A stretch of 64,000 bases of DNA, from the NCBI GenBank assembly GCA_008638375.1, contig CM018031.1, positions 64,530,188 through 64,594,187 of the forward strand, given 5' to 3'. This document shows positions 16,303 to 27,800 of the stretch, piece by piece. Position 1 is the first letter of the stretch, and the number at the start of each line of letters is the position of its first letter. Source of the stretch: Nyssa sinensis. Its lineage: Eukaryota; Streptophyta; Magnoliopsida; Cornales; Nyssaceae. The notes under the pieces are model-generated. The model saw only the letters and a list, made by a program, of their open reading frames with translations, made no database searches and was not told the DNA's origin. The translations under genes and the position numbers were made by a program.

Positions 16303-17661
16303 CTACTCTTGTGCTTCCTCAAATTGTAACTTATGAGGATAAGCACTCCCACTAGGTTCAGCATCCTTAAGGAATTTGACATTTCTGCTCTCAACAATTT
16401 TAAGACTATTTGAAGGACAATAAAACTTGAAACCTTTGGAGTTTACTGGATAGCCAATGAAAAAACCACTTATTGTTCTTGGGTCTAATTTCTTTATGTG
16501 ATGATTATAAATCCTCACTTCAATAGGACAACCCCATACGTGTAAATGACTCAAACTTGGTTTTCGTCCAGTCCATAACTCAAAAGGTGTCGTAGAGACA
16601 GCCTTGGATGGAACTCTGTTCAAGATATACACAACGATTTTCAAGGCTTCACTCCATTAGAATAATGGCAGTTCAGAATTAGTAATCATGCTTCTTACCA
16701 TGTCCATAAGCGTGCGATTCCTCCTTTCAGTTACACCATTTTGCCGTGGTGTGCCGGGCATTGTGTATTGTGCAATAATGTCCTCTTCTTTGAGAAATTT
16801 TGCAAATGGACCCATCATTTGTCCCTTTTCTGTGTCCCTACTATAATACTCACCTCCCCTATTAGATCTTATGACCTTGATTTTATTTTCCTTTTGTTTC
16901 TCTACTTCAACTTTATAGGTTTTGAAAGCATCTAGTGCTTCAACCTTTTCATTCAGAAGGTAGAGATACATATACCTTGTATGGTCATCAATGAATGAGA
17001 TAAAATATCTCTGACCATTTAGGCAGGGAGTAGGAAAAGGTCCACATATATCAGTGTATATGATTTCTAAAAGACTCAAACTCCTTGTGGCACCTTTAGT
17101 GGTCTTGTTGGTCTGCTTTCCTTTTATGCAGTCCACACAAATCCTAAAGTCAGTAAAATCAAGAGTTTGCAAGACTCCATCATTCACCAACCTTTTAATT
17201 CTCTCTATGGAGATATGTCCCAATCTCCTATGCCACAACATGGATGAGTTCTCATTTATGATGCTCTATTTAATACCAACATCAATATGTAATGATAAAT
17301 AATTATTCTCAAAATTGGGATCTAACTCAAATTTAAATAAACCATCAACTTTTATTACACCACCAATGTAAACATTATTCTTAAAAATGCTGAAAGTAAA
17401 ATTAACAAATCTAAACTCAAAGTTAATCTCAGTCAACTTTGAAACTGAAACCAAATTTCTAGAAAAATTAGGAATAAAAAATACATTTTCAAGGTCTAAT
17501 ACAAGACCAGTTTTTAAAAATAATCTAAAGATCCCAACAGCCTCCACTTGTAAACGTATCTTGTTTCTTGAATACACATATTGTTCACTTGGTTTCGGCT
17601 TCCTTGTTTTGAGAAATCCCTGCATGGTATTAACAATATGGATTGTAGAACCAGAATCAAT
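16303..17661 (-). pseudogene. Copia protease and integrase, broken
   Basis: A protease-type DSGS motif follows directly after a stop codon where gag ends. Further along lie the GAG-pre-integrase HRRLGHIS and CVDCIKGKQ zinc-binding halves, then the integrase core with TDICGPF, FIDDHTRY, RGGEY and RQNGVTERRNRTL, then the YILNRVPSK and FELWTGRKP end. The core position normally SDRGGEY reads SNRGGEY (codon at 16863-16861), changing a catalytic Asp to Asn. A stop at about 16671 splits the core from its tail. Confidence 0.9.
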
Positions 17662-18534
17662 CTACCATGTGTTTCGGGGAGTTTCTACAAAAAATGATTC
17701 ATGACACACTAGAGATAGGAGATTACCTTTCTTTTCGAGCCATCTCTTAAACTTTTGGCAATCTTTCTTCATATGCCCTTTCTTTTTGCAGAAGAAACAA
17801 GAATCCTTATTGCCATTTTTCTTAAATGACACCTTGTGCTTATACAGTTGGGCATCCTTGCCTTTCTTGGTCTTTCCATTAGTATGAGTGGCCACATGAA
17901 CACTTTCAGGCCTCTCATTTTTCAATCTTTCCTCTTCTTGAACACACATGGTCAATAATTCATTTACTGACCATTCATCCTTATGTGTATTGTAAGAGAT
18001 TTTGAAAGGACTATATTTAGAAGGTAGAGAATTTAGAATGAAATGTACCAAGAATGACTCAGAGATCTCCATCTTTAGGGACTTAAGTTGAGCTGTCATG
18101 TCCCTCATTTGCATAATGTGCTCACGCACACCTTTAGTATTATCAAAAGTCTTACTTGATAGTTTCTTCGTTAGGGTGCTAGCTAAAGCCTTGTCAGAGC
18201 GAACGAATTATTCCTCAACAGCCTTCAGGAATGCTTTAGCCTTATCAGTTTCAGGTATAGAACCTCGAATGCTCTTGTTGATGTGAGATTTCATGAACAA
18301 CAAACATAAGCGGTTAGATCGCTCCCACCGTTCATTTTTAGAAATCAGTGCTGGTGTACTTGATTCCGTGAAGGCGGGTGGTTCGTCCACACGGAGCGCC
18401 ATATCAAGCTCTAAGCACCCCAATTTTAGAATAATATTTTCTTTCCAGTCAGAAAAATTATCACCATTTAACATCGGAATACGAATAATATCATCAAAAG
18501 GTGAAGTGGGAAATGTTAAAGCTGCAATAACCAA
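17662..18534 (-). pseudogene. Copia gag, interrupted by one stop
   Basis: The frame starts at the Met at 18534 and contains NGDNFSDWKENI and a capsid-like region, then an in-frame TAA at about 18208-18210. It resumes in the same frame and ends with a zinc knuckle CFFCKKKGHMKKDC (CX2CX4HX4C) at about residue 250. By position and motif this is a UBN2-type copia gag. Confidence 0.9.
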
Positions 18535-18871
18535 GAAACACTTTAATGCTATGAATTTTAACTTTATTTAAATCAACCAATGTCAATTTAACCAATAGTA
18601 ACTTTTAACCAACTATAAATAGTGGTTGTATTACATAAAAATTTACTAAATATCTAAATAATAAGACTAGAATAATTCAATGTTAATGAATAAATTCTCC
18701 ATACCTTTGGGCATATGAAAATCTACCACCAACACGAAACCATATATCTTATTCTAATTGAACCACAAAATAATAACCTCCCTTTGAAGTCGGGTCACTA
18801 CAATAATGATTTAATCACAACACAGATGCTAATATATTTTTATGAAGTTAAAACTTTATATGATTATCGTT

Positions 18872-18975
18872 ATAAATTAGGATGCTTTGGTTACTCCCAA
18901 AATACTCCTATAATCGGCTTTATATGATTATTTTTAATAGATAAGGATGCTTTGGCTACTCCCAAAATATTTTAA
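18872..18975. repeat. Short tandem duplication in the copia leader
   Basis: The phrase aggatgctttggytactccc occurs at about 18880 and again about 66 bases later, within the untranslated leader between the 5' LTR and gag. Confidence 0.6.
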
Positions 18976-19663
18976 ATAATCATAACCTTTAGCATCTTAC
19001 TATAAGGAAAAACAATATCTATTGATCCACCAAAAATTAATACAATGAATAAACAATCCAAAAACAAGCCCAGGAATAAAACCTTTTTTTTTTAAATAAT
19101 AAAATATTATTTAAAAAATAATATTTTATTCCTTTAAACTGGGCTGGTCAAAATTGTTTTGTGTGGATCAATACTTACTGAACATATAGCCCATTCTGAA
19201 AGCTGACCTTTATAAGGTGCCTTTTAATAAGGGCAAATATTTCTTAAAAGCCAAAGGCCTAATAAGGCCAAAATTGTTAGAAGATCAAAACAAACCAAAA
19301 GAAAATGCTTTATCGCACGATTTTATTTTTATTTTTTATAAACAATGCCGGTCAATGCCTTGATGAATTTTACCGTAGAAATGAATAGCACTACTAAGTA
19401 AGTTCCCAGGAAAGAATCTTCTTTCCTAGACATAACTTCAAGATTCCAAGGAAAGATTGGAAGGTCACAATGGTCCTGCTTAAGTTCTAATCTCCTAGAT
19501 AAAATCGCCTTAGACTGTACGTATCCGCACTCCCATATCAAAAAGGCCATAAAATTTTTCATATCAAACCAAATTTGATCTCCCATAGAAAACACAATAA
19601 TATTAGATTTTCATGCTCAAACGAGAAAATACATATATCTCAAAAACTGAATCAACAGGCATG

Positions 19664-19681
19664 AAGGTTGCTTGATACCAC
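19664..19681 (-). other. Copia primer-binding site
   Basis: On the sense strand tggtatcaagcaacc lies two bases inside the 5' LTR. It matches the usual initiator-Met tRNA complement (TGGTATCAGAGC) over its first eight bases. Confidence 0.8.
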
Positions 19682-19682
19682 A

Positions 19683-20105
19683 TGTAAGAATAATTAAAAT
19701 ATTTAATAGACATCAACAAAAATAATAAATTGCATACCTCCTGCCATGATCATTCAAGAACGAGCAATAGCCTAAAAGAAAACTCACTTGAAGAGAAAGA
19801 AAAATTTGAGTAGGAAGAGAATCTTCTGGCCTATGCTTTTTGATTGCCGTACTGATGGTGTACACAGGCCCTCTATTTATAGGCTAGGCTAGGGTTCCTC
19901 TAACAGAGTTAGACTTGAACTATTCCTCCCATCAAGGAATAGGATAGGTCTTATCCATTACTAATTGTTTAAAATGAAACTCTTAATCCCCCCTAGTTTA
20001 AATTTAAATTTAAATTTTTTAACAGATAAAAGCTTATTTTCTTAACAGATAAAATCTTATCAAAACTTGATAGGTAAGAGGGTCACTCTAAATAGAACTC
20101 TAACA
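19683..20105 (-). repeat. Copia 5' LTR (right copy)
   Basis: 423 bp, beginning on the sense strand TGTTAGAGTTC and ending TTCTTACA. It pairs with the left copy at 13714-14134. Confidence 0.93.
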
Positions 20106-21804
20106 CAGTTCTCAAGTTGGGTTTCTTGAACTTTAAATCGAACATGAATCGACATTGAAATTTTATACATTGAACTTGAAAGGTATTTTAGTTTTTAAAA
20201 AAATTGAGGGACCAATAGATAATTTTTTTTTTTGTTTAGACTTATGAATAATATTGTTACTTTTCTTAAACTTTTGACAAAAGAAATAAAAAAAAAGTTA
20301 CACAATTGGCAAAGTTGAAAATGATACCATCTCTATGCTATGACAAAAATTGATAATTTCTGACGACAAACGAAACCTATTTTATCTTAATAAATAATTA
20401 TACGGGCTAAGCTAAATAACATTTTTTTAGTTTCACATTAAAAACGATATAGTTATACATTTGTAAAAAAGAGAATACTATTAACTATTGTGTACATTTT
20501 TTAGGAAAAAATATTAAAAAGTCCTTAAAATAAAATTTTTAATCCAAAAGTCCACAACATTATTTTTTCTATCTAAAAGATTCAAAAAAAAAATTAATAC
20601 AAAAAGTCAAATTACTAAATTTAATCTTAACATCGTTAAAGAATATTATTAATTAGACTAAAATAATATTCAAAACATATTTTAAAAAATACTAAATAAT
20701 AGATATAACAAATGACCTTTATAAAATATTATGATTTTTTTAGATTAAAAATTTTATTTTATAAATTTTTAAATTTTTTTTAAATGTATATTAAAGGTCA
20801 TTTTAATATAATTAATAATATTTTTAATAGTATTAAAACGAAAGATAATTATTGAATATTTTTATATTAAATTTTTGAACTTTTTAGATAACAATGTATT
20901 ATGAATATTTTAATTGAAGTTTATTAATTAATTAAAATTATAAGTTAATAAAATAAATAAATAATTAAAAATTTAATAACCAAATGGAAACCGACAAAAG
21001 TAACAAAACTCGTCCCATTCTACCAAGGTCAGGGGTTTTAAATGGAGATAATATATTTTATTTTAGGAATGGAATTAGGGAAAAAAATCCCGGCCCTCCA
21101 TTGTCATCGCTACACGTGAAAGTGACAACTGAAAAGTAATCAAGTCACATTAATTTTCGTTTACATGACAAGAATACCCTCAGGCGTAAATGACAATTTC
21201 TTGACTTGTCCTTCGTCAGCAAGCAACGTCTCTCCGTTGGACAAAGGAAAAGAAATCCTTTTAGCAAAGCCCCAATTTGTCAAAACATCAAATCAGCTTT
21301 ACATCATAATATACGGATATATATATATAATTATATAATTATACATTGTTTATATACATTGTCGTTTCAGAGCTCTAGATCACTTCATTAAGTTGATTCG
21401 TATACATTCATGATTTTCATTATCCATACAAGAAAATCCTAAATTTTCGATATCAATCTAACCATTTTCGTCCCCTCTAAATCTAGCACACGCGCACAAA
21501 GAGTTCTGTTGACTTTGCAGTTCGGAGTGGTAGTTACGCAGATAATTTAGAAAAACCCCATCAGCAAATTTCATTGTTTCTTGAAACAGGGGAAAAAGAG
21601 GATGGGAATTGAAAAAAGGACTCGCCTGGGCTTCTTTATATTATTTTCTATTTTTGATATTTGATTAAATCTGAAGGGCAATTTGCACTGCCCGTGAAAT
21701 GGGTTTTCTTTATTATATTGAAAATTGAAAACCCATTTCAAGGATTCTCGGATTCGAGACAAAAACGATGCAACTGAAGTGATCTTTTGACGAAACAGCC
21801 GATT
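20106..21804. other. Upstream region of PIEZO
   Basis: 20106-21000 is very AT-rich with no recognised element. The proximal part probably holds the PIEZO promoter and leader: a G-box, TATA-like runs near 21316-21345, and a pyrimidine-rich leader from about 21370 to the ATG at 21805. The transcription start cannot be fixed from sequence. Confidence 0.45.
21111..21119. promoter_or_regulatory. G-box/ABRE-like motif upstream of PIEZO
   Basis: The word tacacgtga contains CACGTG (21113-21118), the core bound by plant bZIP/bHLH factors. It lies about 690 bases upstream of the PIEZO start codon. Function is inferred only from the motif. Confidence 0.35.
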
Positions 21805-21853
21805 ATGGGGAGTTTTCTTGGTGGGTTTGTGTTGCCCCTGCTGCTTTTAACAG
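21805..21853 (+). CDS. PIEZO1: PIEZO exon 1
   Basis: It starts [16 protein letters not shown], matching the hydrophobic family N-terminus, and ends in phase 1 before gtattt. The match to the family start supports this ATG. Confidence 0.9.
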
Positions 21854-24800
21854 GTATTTCTGTCAAATTGTTTGTGTATATTTATTTCTTTATTTATTTT
21901 TTTCATTAAGAGTCTTACCAAGACCATTTGAAGTCGATGAAATTGTTACCAAGTGATATAAAATCAGTGCTTTCTTTTGGGAATTTTGATATTTTTTTGC
22001 CGTATTTTACACAGCATTTGAAACGAGTATATTCTGTATCCAGAGGTATTATGTTTAAGGCAAATCTTGCCGTGTCTTCCTTGTTTGATTTTTTACCCTT
22101 AACTTAAAAGAAACAAAAAGAAGAAAAATGTGACACGTTGCTTTCACGAGTCTCTGCAACTTTTACGAGATTTCAGAATTCACGAGTTCTTCCCCTGAAT
22201 CACTTTAGCAGTTTATTTGAGAGTAGCTGTTGCGACATACTCTTGTTTTTTTATGGGTGAGAGTAACTTTTTGGCTGAAAGATAGGAGTACATCCGAAGA
22301 CCTTACTTCAAGTTATAAGAACCTGGTTTAGCTTGAGTGGTATCTACTCTTCATACACTGGATGCGTGTGCCTTACCTATCACGAAAAAAAACCTGGTTT
22401 GATAAAAGTTTACCTTGTAGACTTGGGAGTAATCAATTAATCTGTAGCCCTTCTAGTTTATTCTAATACTTCTTGTCAATTTTCTTCCTCAAGGAAACTG
22501 AACAGAATTTATTTAGGTTCTTCTAGTAATGATGCCATTTCAATGTAGGGGTCGTTAGAGTTGCTTTTGAGGGTATATTGGAACTTACACTTTAGTTGAA
22601 GCAGCTTTGGAGAAGGGTTGCACTTCACTAGCATTATTTGAAAAAAAAAAACATTCATTAATAAAAAATGACTTAGTTTCCCTTATACAAGGTACATTTC
22701 ATTCTACACATGAAAACCCTAATTTGGATCTAGGCAATGTGAACTTGACCTAGAGGGGGAGGGAGTGAATAAGTCAATTAGGCCAATTATTCACGAATTG
22801 AACCAATTTTAATTTAGTTCAACTACTTAATTGATTAGTGCGAAATATCTTAAATTTCTTTATGCGTGCAATCATAGTTTGTGAATATTGAATCAAAGTA
22901 AGCAAACCAAACAAATCAATACAAAAAGAATTCTTCACGTGGAAAATCCTAGAAGGGAAAACTATAGGACCTAGTTCAGATACACAGAGTCCACTATAAA
23001 GAAATAAAGAGTACAAGACTTAACTCGACTCCTCAAGTCTTGGGGATGAAGACCACTCAAATTCTCAAGCTTTCTTCACAGCTTTCGAAACTACAAATGC
23101 CTTTCCCACTCAAATCCCTGCTCCTCGGTCTTCACCGGCACTGGAATTCTGAAATAGTGATGAATAAAATTTGAATAGGTTTTCTGTGTGATTCAAAGGA
23201 CGGGAAAGTCAAAAAAAGCCTCAGAAGATTTTTCAAAATTGTGCACTAGCCTCTCACTAAAAAAATATGACAAGTTCCCTTTAAATAAGATCGGGAAATT
23301 TGGTCAAACTGGACTGTGCTACCGTCCTTGTTTGAACCAGCCAGTTCCTCGTTCAAACCAAACTAGTCTCGTTTAACGAGCCATCGAACAAGATCGAATG
23401 AAGCCTACCATTTTGCATTTTTAACCCCTATAACTCACCTTTGTTCGAACTAGCTTTGATTGAATGCCTTGTTCAAAGTTCAAACTAACTAGGATTCTAA
23501 GAGCTTGTTTGGACCAACTTTGTTAGCCATCAATCCTAATTCGAACCAAACCTCAAAACTATATCAAACAAATCACATTGTTTTATTTTAAAACAAGTTT
23601 TTTGTACTGTCATTCAAACCAAGTTTCGAATGAGAGTTTCTTTCAGTACACCTCGTTCGAATGAACATACCTCTCGTTTGAACGAAACTTGTCAATTTAA
23701 TAAAGTTAAGTCTAAGATCCATTTTACAATCAGCATTACAAAAAACATATGACAAGTTTAAAACATACTTTAAAAGCATTTTTGAAAACATTTTTTCGTG
23801 TGTGAACCATTCTAAGTACTTGGTTTCCAACTCCTCTTACCTTTCAAACTTAATGAGACAGGGCCTTCACCTGATCTTCAATGATGCCCAAGACCCCCCT
23901 ATCACAAGGCTTGAGTTGATTGACTATACTTAGACTTAGACAACCATTACAACCAATGTTTTTGAAGACTTTGTTCTATTGAATTAAAGAAGAATTCTCT
24001 ATGTATCCAGAGATGTTCATTGATTTTTTGGGGAATATTAGGCTTTAATTTTTGTAACCAACCATTTTTTCTTTTTTTACTTTTTGGGTTTGCCCTTCTC
24101 GGTCCCCTTGTGATTAATACAATTACTTTTACCGATTAAAAAAAAAAAAACTCCAGGGAAAAGTAAGGCCATTTTACTTGACTATTGGGGCAAGACAAAA
24201 ATGCCATGATTGATGTTGTAAACAAACTCGATCATTGAAAGTTAAAACTTACAAGTTTAAGTGGGAGGTTTACATTTGATCTGTTGTTCTACTATGGCTA
24301 GTTTTTGGCAGCTGCATGTATTCTTTGGAAACGGGGGGAAGGTTTGCATTTTATTTTTTTATTCATTTATTGAGAAGGAGGAGGATTGTTATTCATGTTG
24401 AATTGAATGTATAACCAATGGCTCATGCAAGACTCACAACTATGCCCTTGGTGTCACTAATTGAGCTGATAGGTCATGCGAGACATTTGAATTATATAAA
24501 TTGATCTTTCATGTACTTAACTACTTATTACTGTAAAAAAGTGGTGCCCTCACTTGTGATGCCTCTTGTGGTGTGCCATAGAGCTATCTTTCGTCCCTGA
24601 CTACTTTGCGTCAGAATTTTACTAATTAGGACGAGATTGTCATGATGCAAGAAATTTACCCATGCCAAAAACCCATTGAATAGCTTTACTATCAGCCTAT
24701 TAGAAAACAAAAAGATTTCTTAAAACTCATGTTTAAAATTAAATAAGCCAAAGGGAAAAACCACAGCCACTTCTTACTGGTTCACCATCAGAATGGTGAG

Positions 24801-27800
24801 ACCATTCTTCATATTCTTTATGCAAAGTATGTGCAACCAAGAAGTCTGGTGCAAGCGAGGGATTTTGAGAAGATGATCACCATTGTCATCATCATCCTCA
24901 TCATCTTTTCTTATGGGATTCTATGACTAGTTCTTTTAGGGATGTGATTTCTAACTTGATTACTGTACTTGATTAATTCCAAAATTATCTAGATTTAAAG
25001 AATGACAGAAGAGAATAACTTTCTGTTAAATTCACTTAAATATGCTTTTATTACTTGTTTAATGGGGCTTATTTATGAATGAAATCTAAAGCCTTTCAGC
25101 TACCAGGTTGGACTTAACCCATTGCTAATCTCTTATTGAGAAGTTGCAAAATGGAAAATGGTATAGAAGAGATTATTCTTTTTGGGACATCAGATTAGCA
25201 TGTTTGGAGAACAATCCTTGTACAGTCTTGATCAATAAGGGCATTTTGATCCAAATGTTGGCCCTCTCAATTTTGTCATCCTTGTATGTGGAAATTTTCG
25301 GTTTTCCTGATATCTTTTGTGCTTTTGTTGGTGTGATTGTTAGCCAAAATTGGTTGATGGGCTTTTAGGAGAAGAGAACTTTTACTGGATACTTTTTATG
25401 TTTATTTACCCCAGGAGTCATGTCTTGGATTTTAAGGGCAGAGAAGATCTACTTGAAAATATAATGGGCTGAGGTTACAACCTTTTCTCAGTAGCCAATG
25501 TCATTTACCATTTTCTGAGGACTGTCAGTCTATATATTACCTAGAAGTCTTGGGAATAAGAAACGATTCTCCTTTTTCTATATGTAACAACCTCAATGAT
25601 TATTGACAAAAACTGGTGTACGTAGGAATCTCATAATGTATAGACTATAGAGTGATCTGTTTCTCAGTGGTGTTATCCTTCTTGTCATGATAAAGTTATC
25701 ACATATAGCTCAAAATGATCACCTTGTCAATATCTCAAGTTCTACATTAGTTTTTGTATGATGCTATATATATGAATTTCTTTCTTACATCTAAGTGAGT
25801 TGTCATTCTCAGAATTAATGCTGCATTCTTTGTTAAATGTACTATGTCTATTTATACAATCATGATTTTGTTTTTTGAAAAGTTATACAAATCATGCTTG
25901 GTAACTGAAATAATATTGTTTTTACTTCCCCCACTCTTCCTTCTTGCAGCGGCTCTACTAAACTGGAGTTTGATCTCTCTTGTTGATTTGGTAGCTTTTC
26001 TTCTCATTCGATTCACTACACCAAAAAGGGGTAAGCTGCTTGTTCGCATCCACTGTTTTTGGTTCCAGTCTCGGCCATTACTATAGTATTCAATATTATT
26101 TGAATATATGCTACCGTGCGGGGCGGATCATTGCTGAATTTGGAAATCGTTTGTCTCTGTCATACCTCCACCTAAAGTCGTTGGTGCATCATCAGTTGTA
26201 TGATGGATCAATGTTCATTATTAGTTGTCTCCTCTGTCTCTTATTCTTGTATTGCAATAATCTGATATAAAATAAATATTAGACACTTGTTTTTCTTGCT
26301 TCTTCAATGAAATTCTTGTTTCCTAGCAGGATTAGAAAAAATAAAATAAAAATGATCTTCAGTTTATTGCTTGACGCAGGAATCTCTTTAACTAAAGCAT
26401 GCATGATTCGACTGTTCTCAGTTGTTATCTTACTAATTCCCCCCCCCCCCCCCCCCCCAACACACACACACACACACACACACTCCAAAATTAAAATAAA
26501 ATTTGAGAAAGAGTGAATCATAAAGAATTACTTTTAACATGATTTCAGTGACTTTTTTTAAGACCAAGAATAAAGTGAGGGCATCAATTTTGATGCTCCA
26601 TAACTTCCTTCATATGCCTTGTTTAGAACATGGATGCTGTAGTATAGTACTGCAGCAGTTTCCAGTTCCTCTTTTTCATTTGCAAATGCGATTTACATCT
26701 TTGAGACTGGCAAGATAGAGAAATGCATTTAGCATGGTGGGCTTATGTTTAGGCACCCTTCCATATATAGCTACAGTAAAAAAATTTCCAGCTACTACTT
26801 GTGCCTTTATATGCAACTCGTCAGTGATAGGATTTCTCTTGAATGGACCAGAATTTGATCAGGAGAATTGATAGTAGGGTAATGGAAAACGAATGGTGGT
26901 CGTACCTTGGGATATGGCACACGAAGGAGGTGGTTTGTTATCTAGTTTATCAATGTCAGTATGCTATTTATTTGAATTTTTTATTGGCTTGCCTTAATGG
27001 TTTGAAGTGGGGAGGGGTTGAGAGTGAGATTCTGGCAGGATGCTTGGAGTAGTGCTGTGGCAGTGAAGGATCAATTCCCTGAACTTTACACGATTGCTTG
27101 TAATCGGGCGGCTTTAATGGAGGATTGCATCTCTAGGTATGGAGGGGATGTGCTGTGGTCTTCTTGTTTTAAAAGGGATTTCCATGTTTGGGAATTGGAA
27201 GTAGGGAACCTGATGGAACATCTTAGTTGTTCTCAAGTCAGGAGCGATGGGGAGGACTCTTTGGTTTGGACTGTGGGTTGTTCAAGGAGCTTCATAGTCT
27301 GTTCATATTATAGGGCGGTGGTGGGTGGGAGACACTGCTGATTTCTGTGGACGATGATTTGGTCTTCCAAAATCCCTTTGAAAATAGCCTTTTTTGTTTG
27401 GACAGCAGCTTGGGGAGTGGTGCTAACTTCGGGCAACTTGAAAAGGAAGGGCTTCTTTTTAGCAAGTAGATCTTGTTTGTGCAAGGAGGAAATAGAAAGG
27501 GTCAATCACTTGCTTTTACATTGTAGGGTGACTCGGGATGCATGGAGTCTTACTTTCTCCCTTTTTGGGGTCATGTGGTCCATGCCCGATTTAGACAAAG
27601 GTCTCCTTTCTAGCCGGGGAGGGTGCAAAGTAAAGAAGGATTTGAGGAGAGCTTGGTGTATGGCTCTTTTGTGCTTCCTTTGGTGTTGTGGAGGGAGTGA
27701 AATTGGAGGATTTTTGAGGGGGGAAAAGCTTCCCCTTTCTAGATTTAAGGACAAATTTTGAAGTTGTTTTTCTTTTGGGCCAAAGAGGCATACCCAATGT

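Larger units (their letters stand above)
13714..20105 (-). mobile_element. Complete but inactivated Ty1/copia LTR retrotransposon
   Basis: The 6.4-kb element is bounded by LTRs at 13714-14134 and 19683-20105 that begin TGTTAGAG and end TTCTTACA on the sense (minus) strand. It has a primer-binding site, a polypurine tract, and gag-protease-integrase-RT-RNase H in copia order. By eye the LTRs differ at about 29 of 421 positions (about 7%) plus a 2-base indel, so the insertion is old. Several in-frame stops, a few frameshifts and a changed integrase residue show it is not functional. The 5-base flanks tggtt and cagtt could be a decayed target duplication. Confidence 0.93.

Noticed and set aside
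22730..23840. Possible LTR or viral-type insertion in PIEZO intron 1
   Set aside because: Repeated words and a cacgtgg phrase suggest a repeat, but no LTR ends, primer site or protein motif could be found, so I did not list it as an element.
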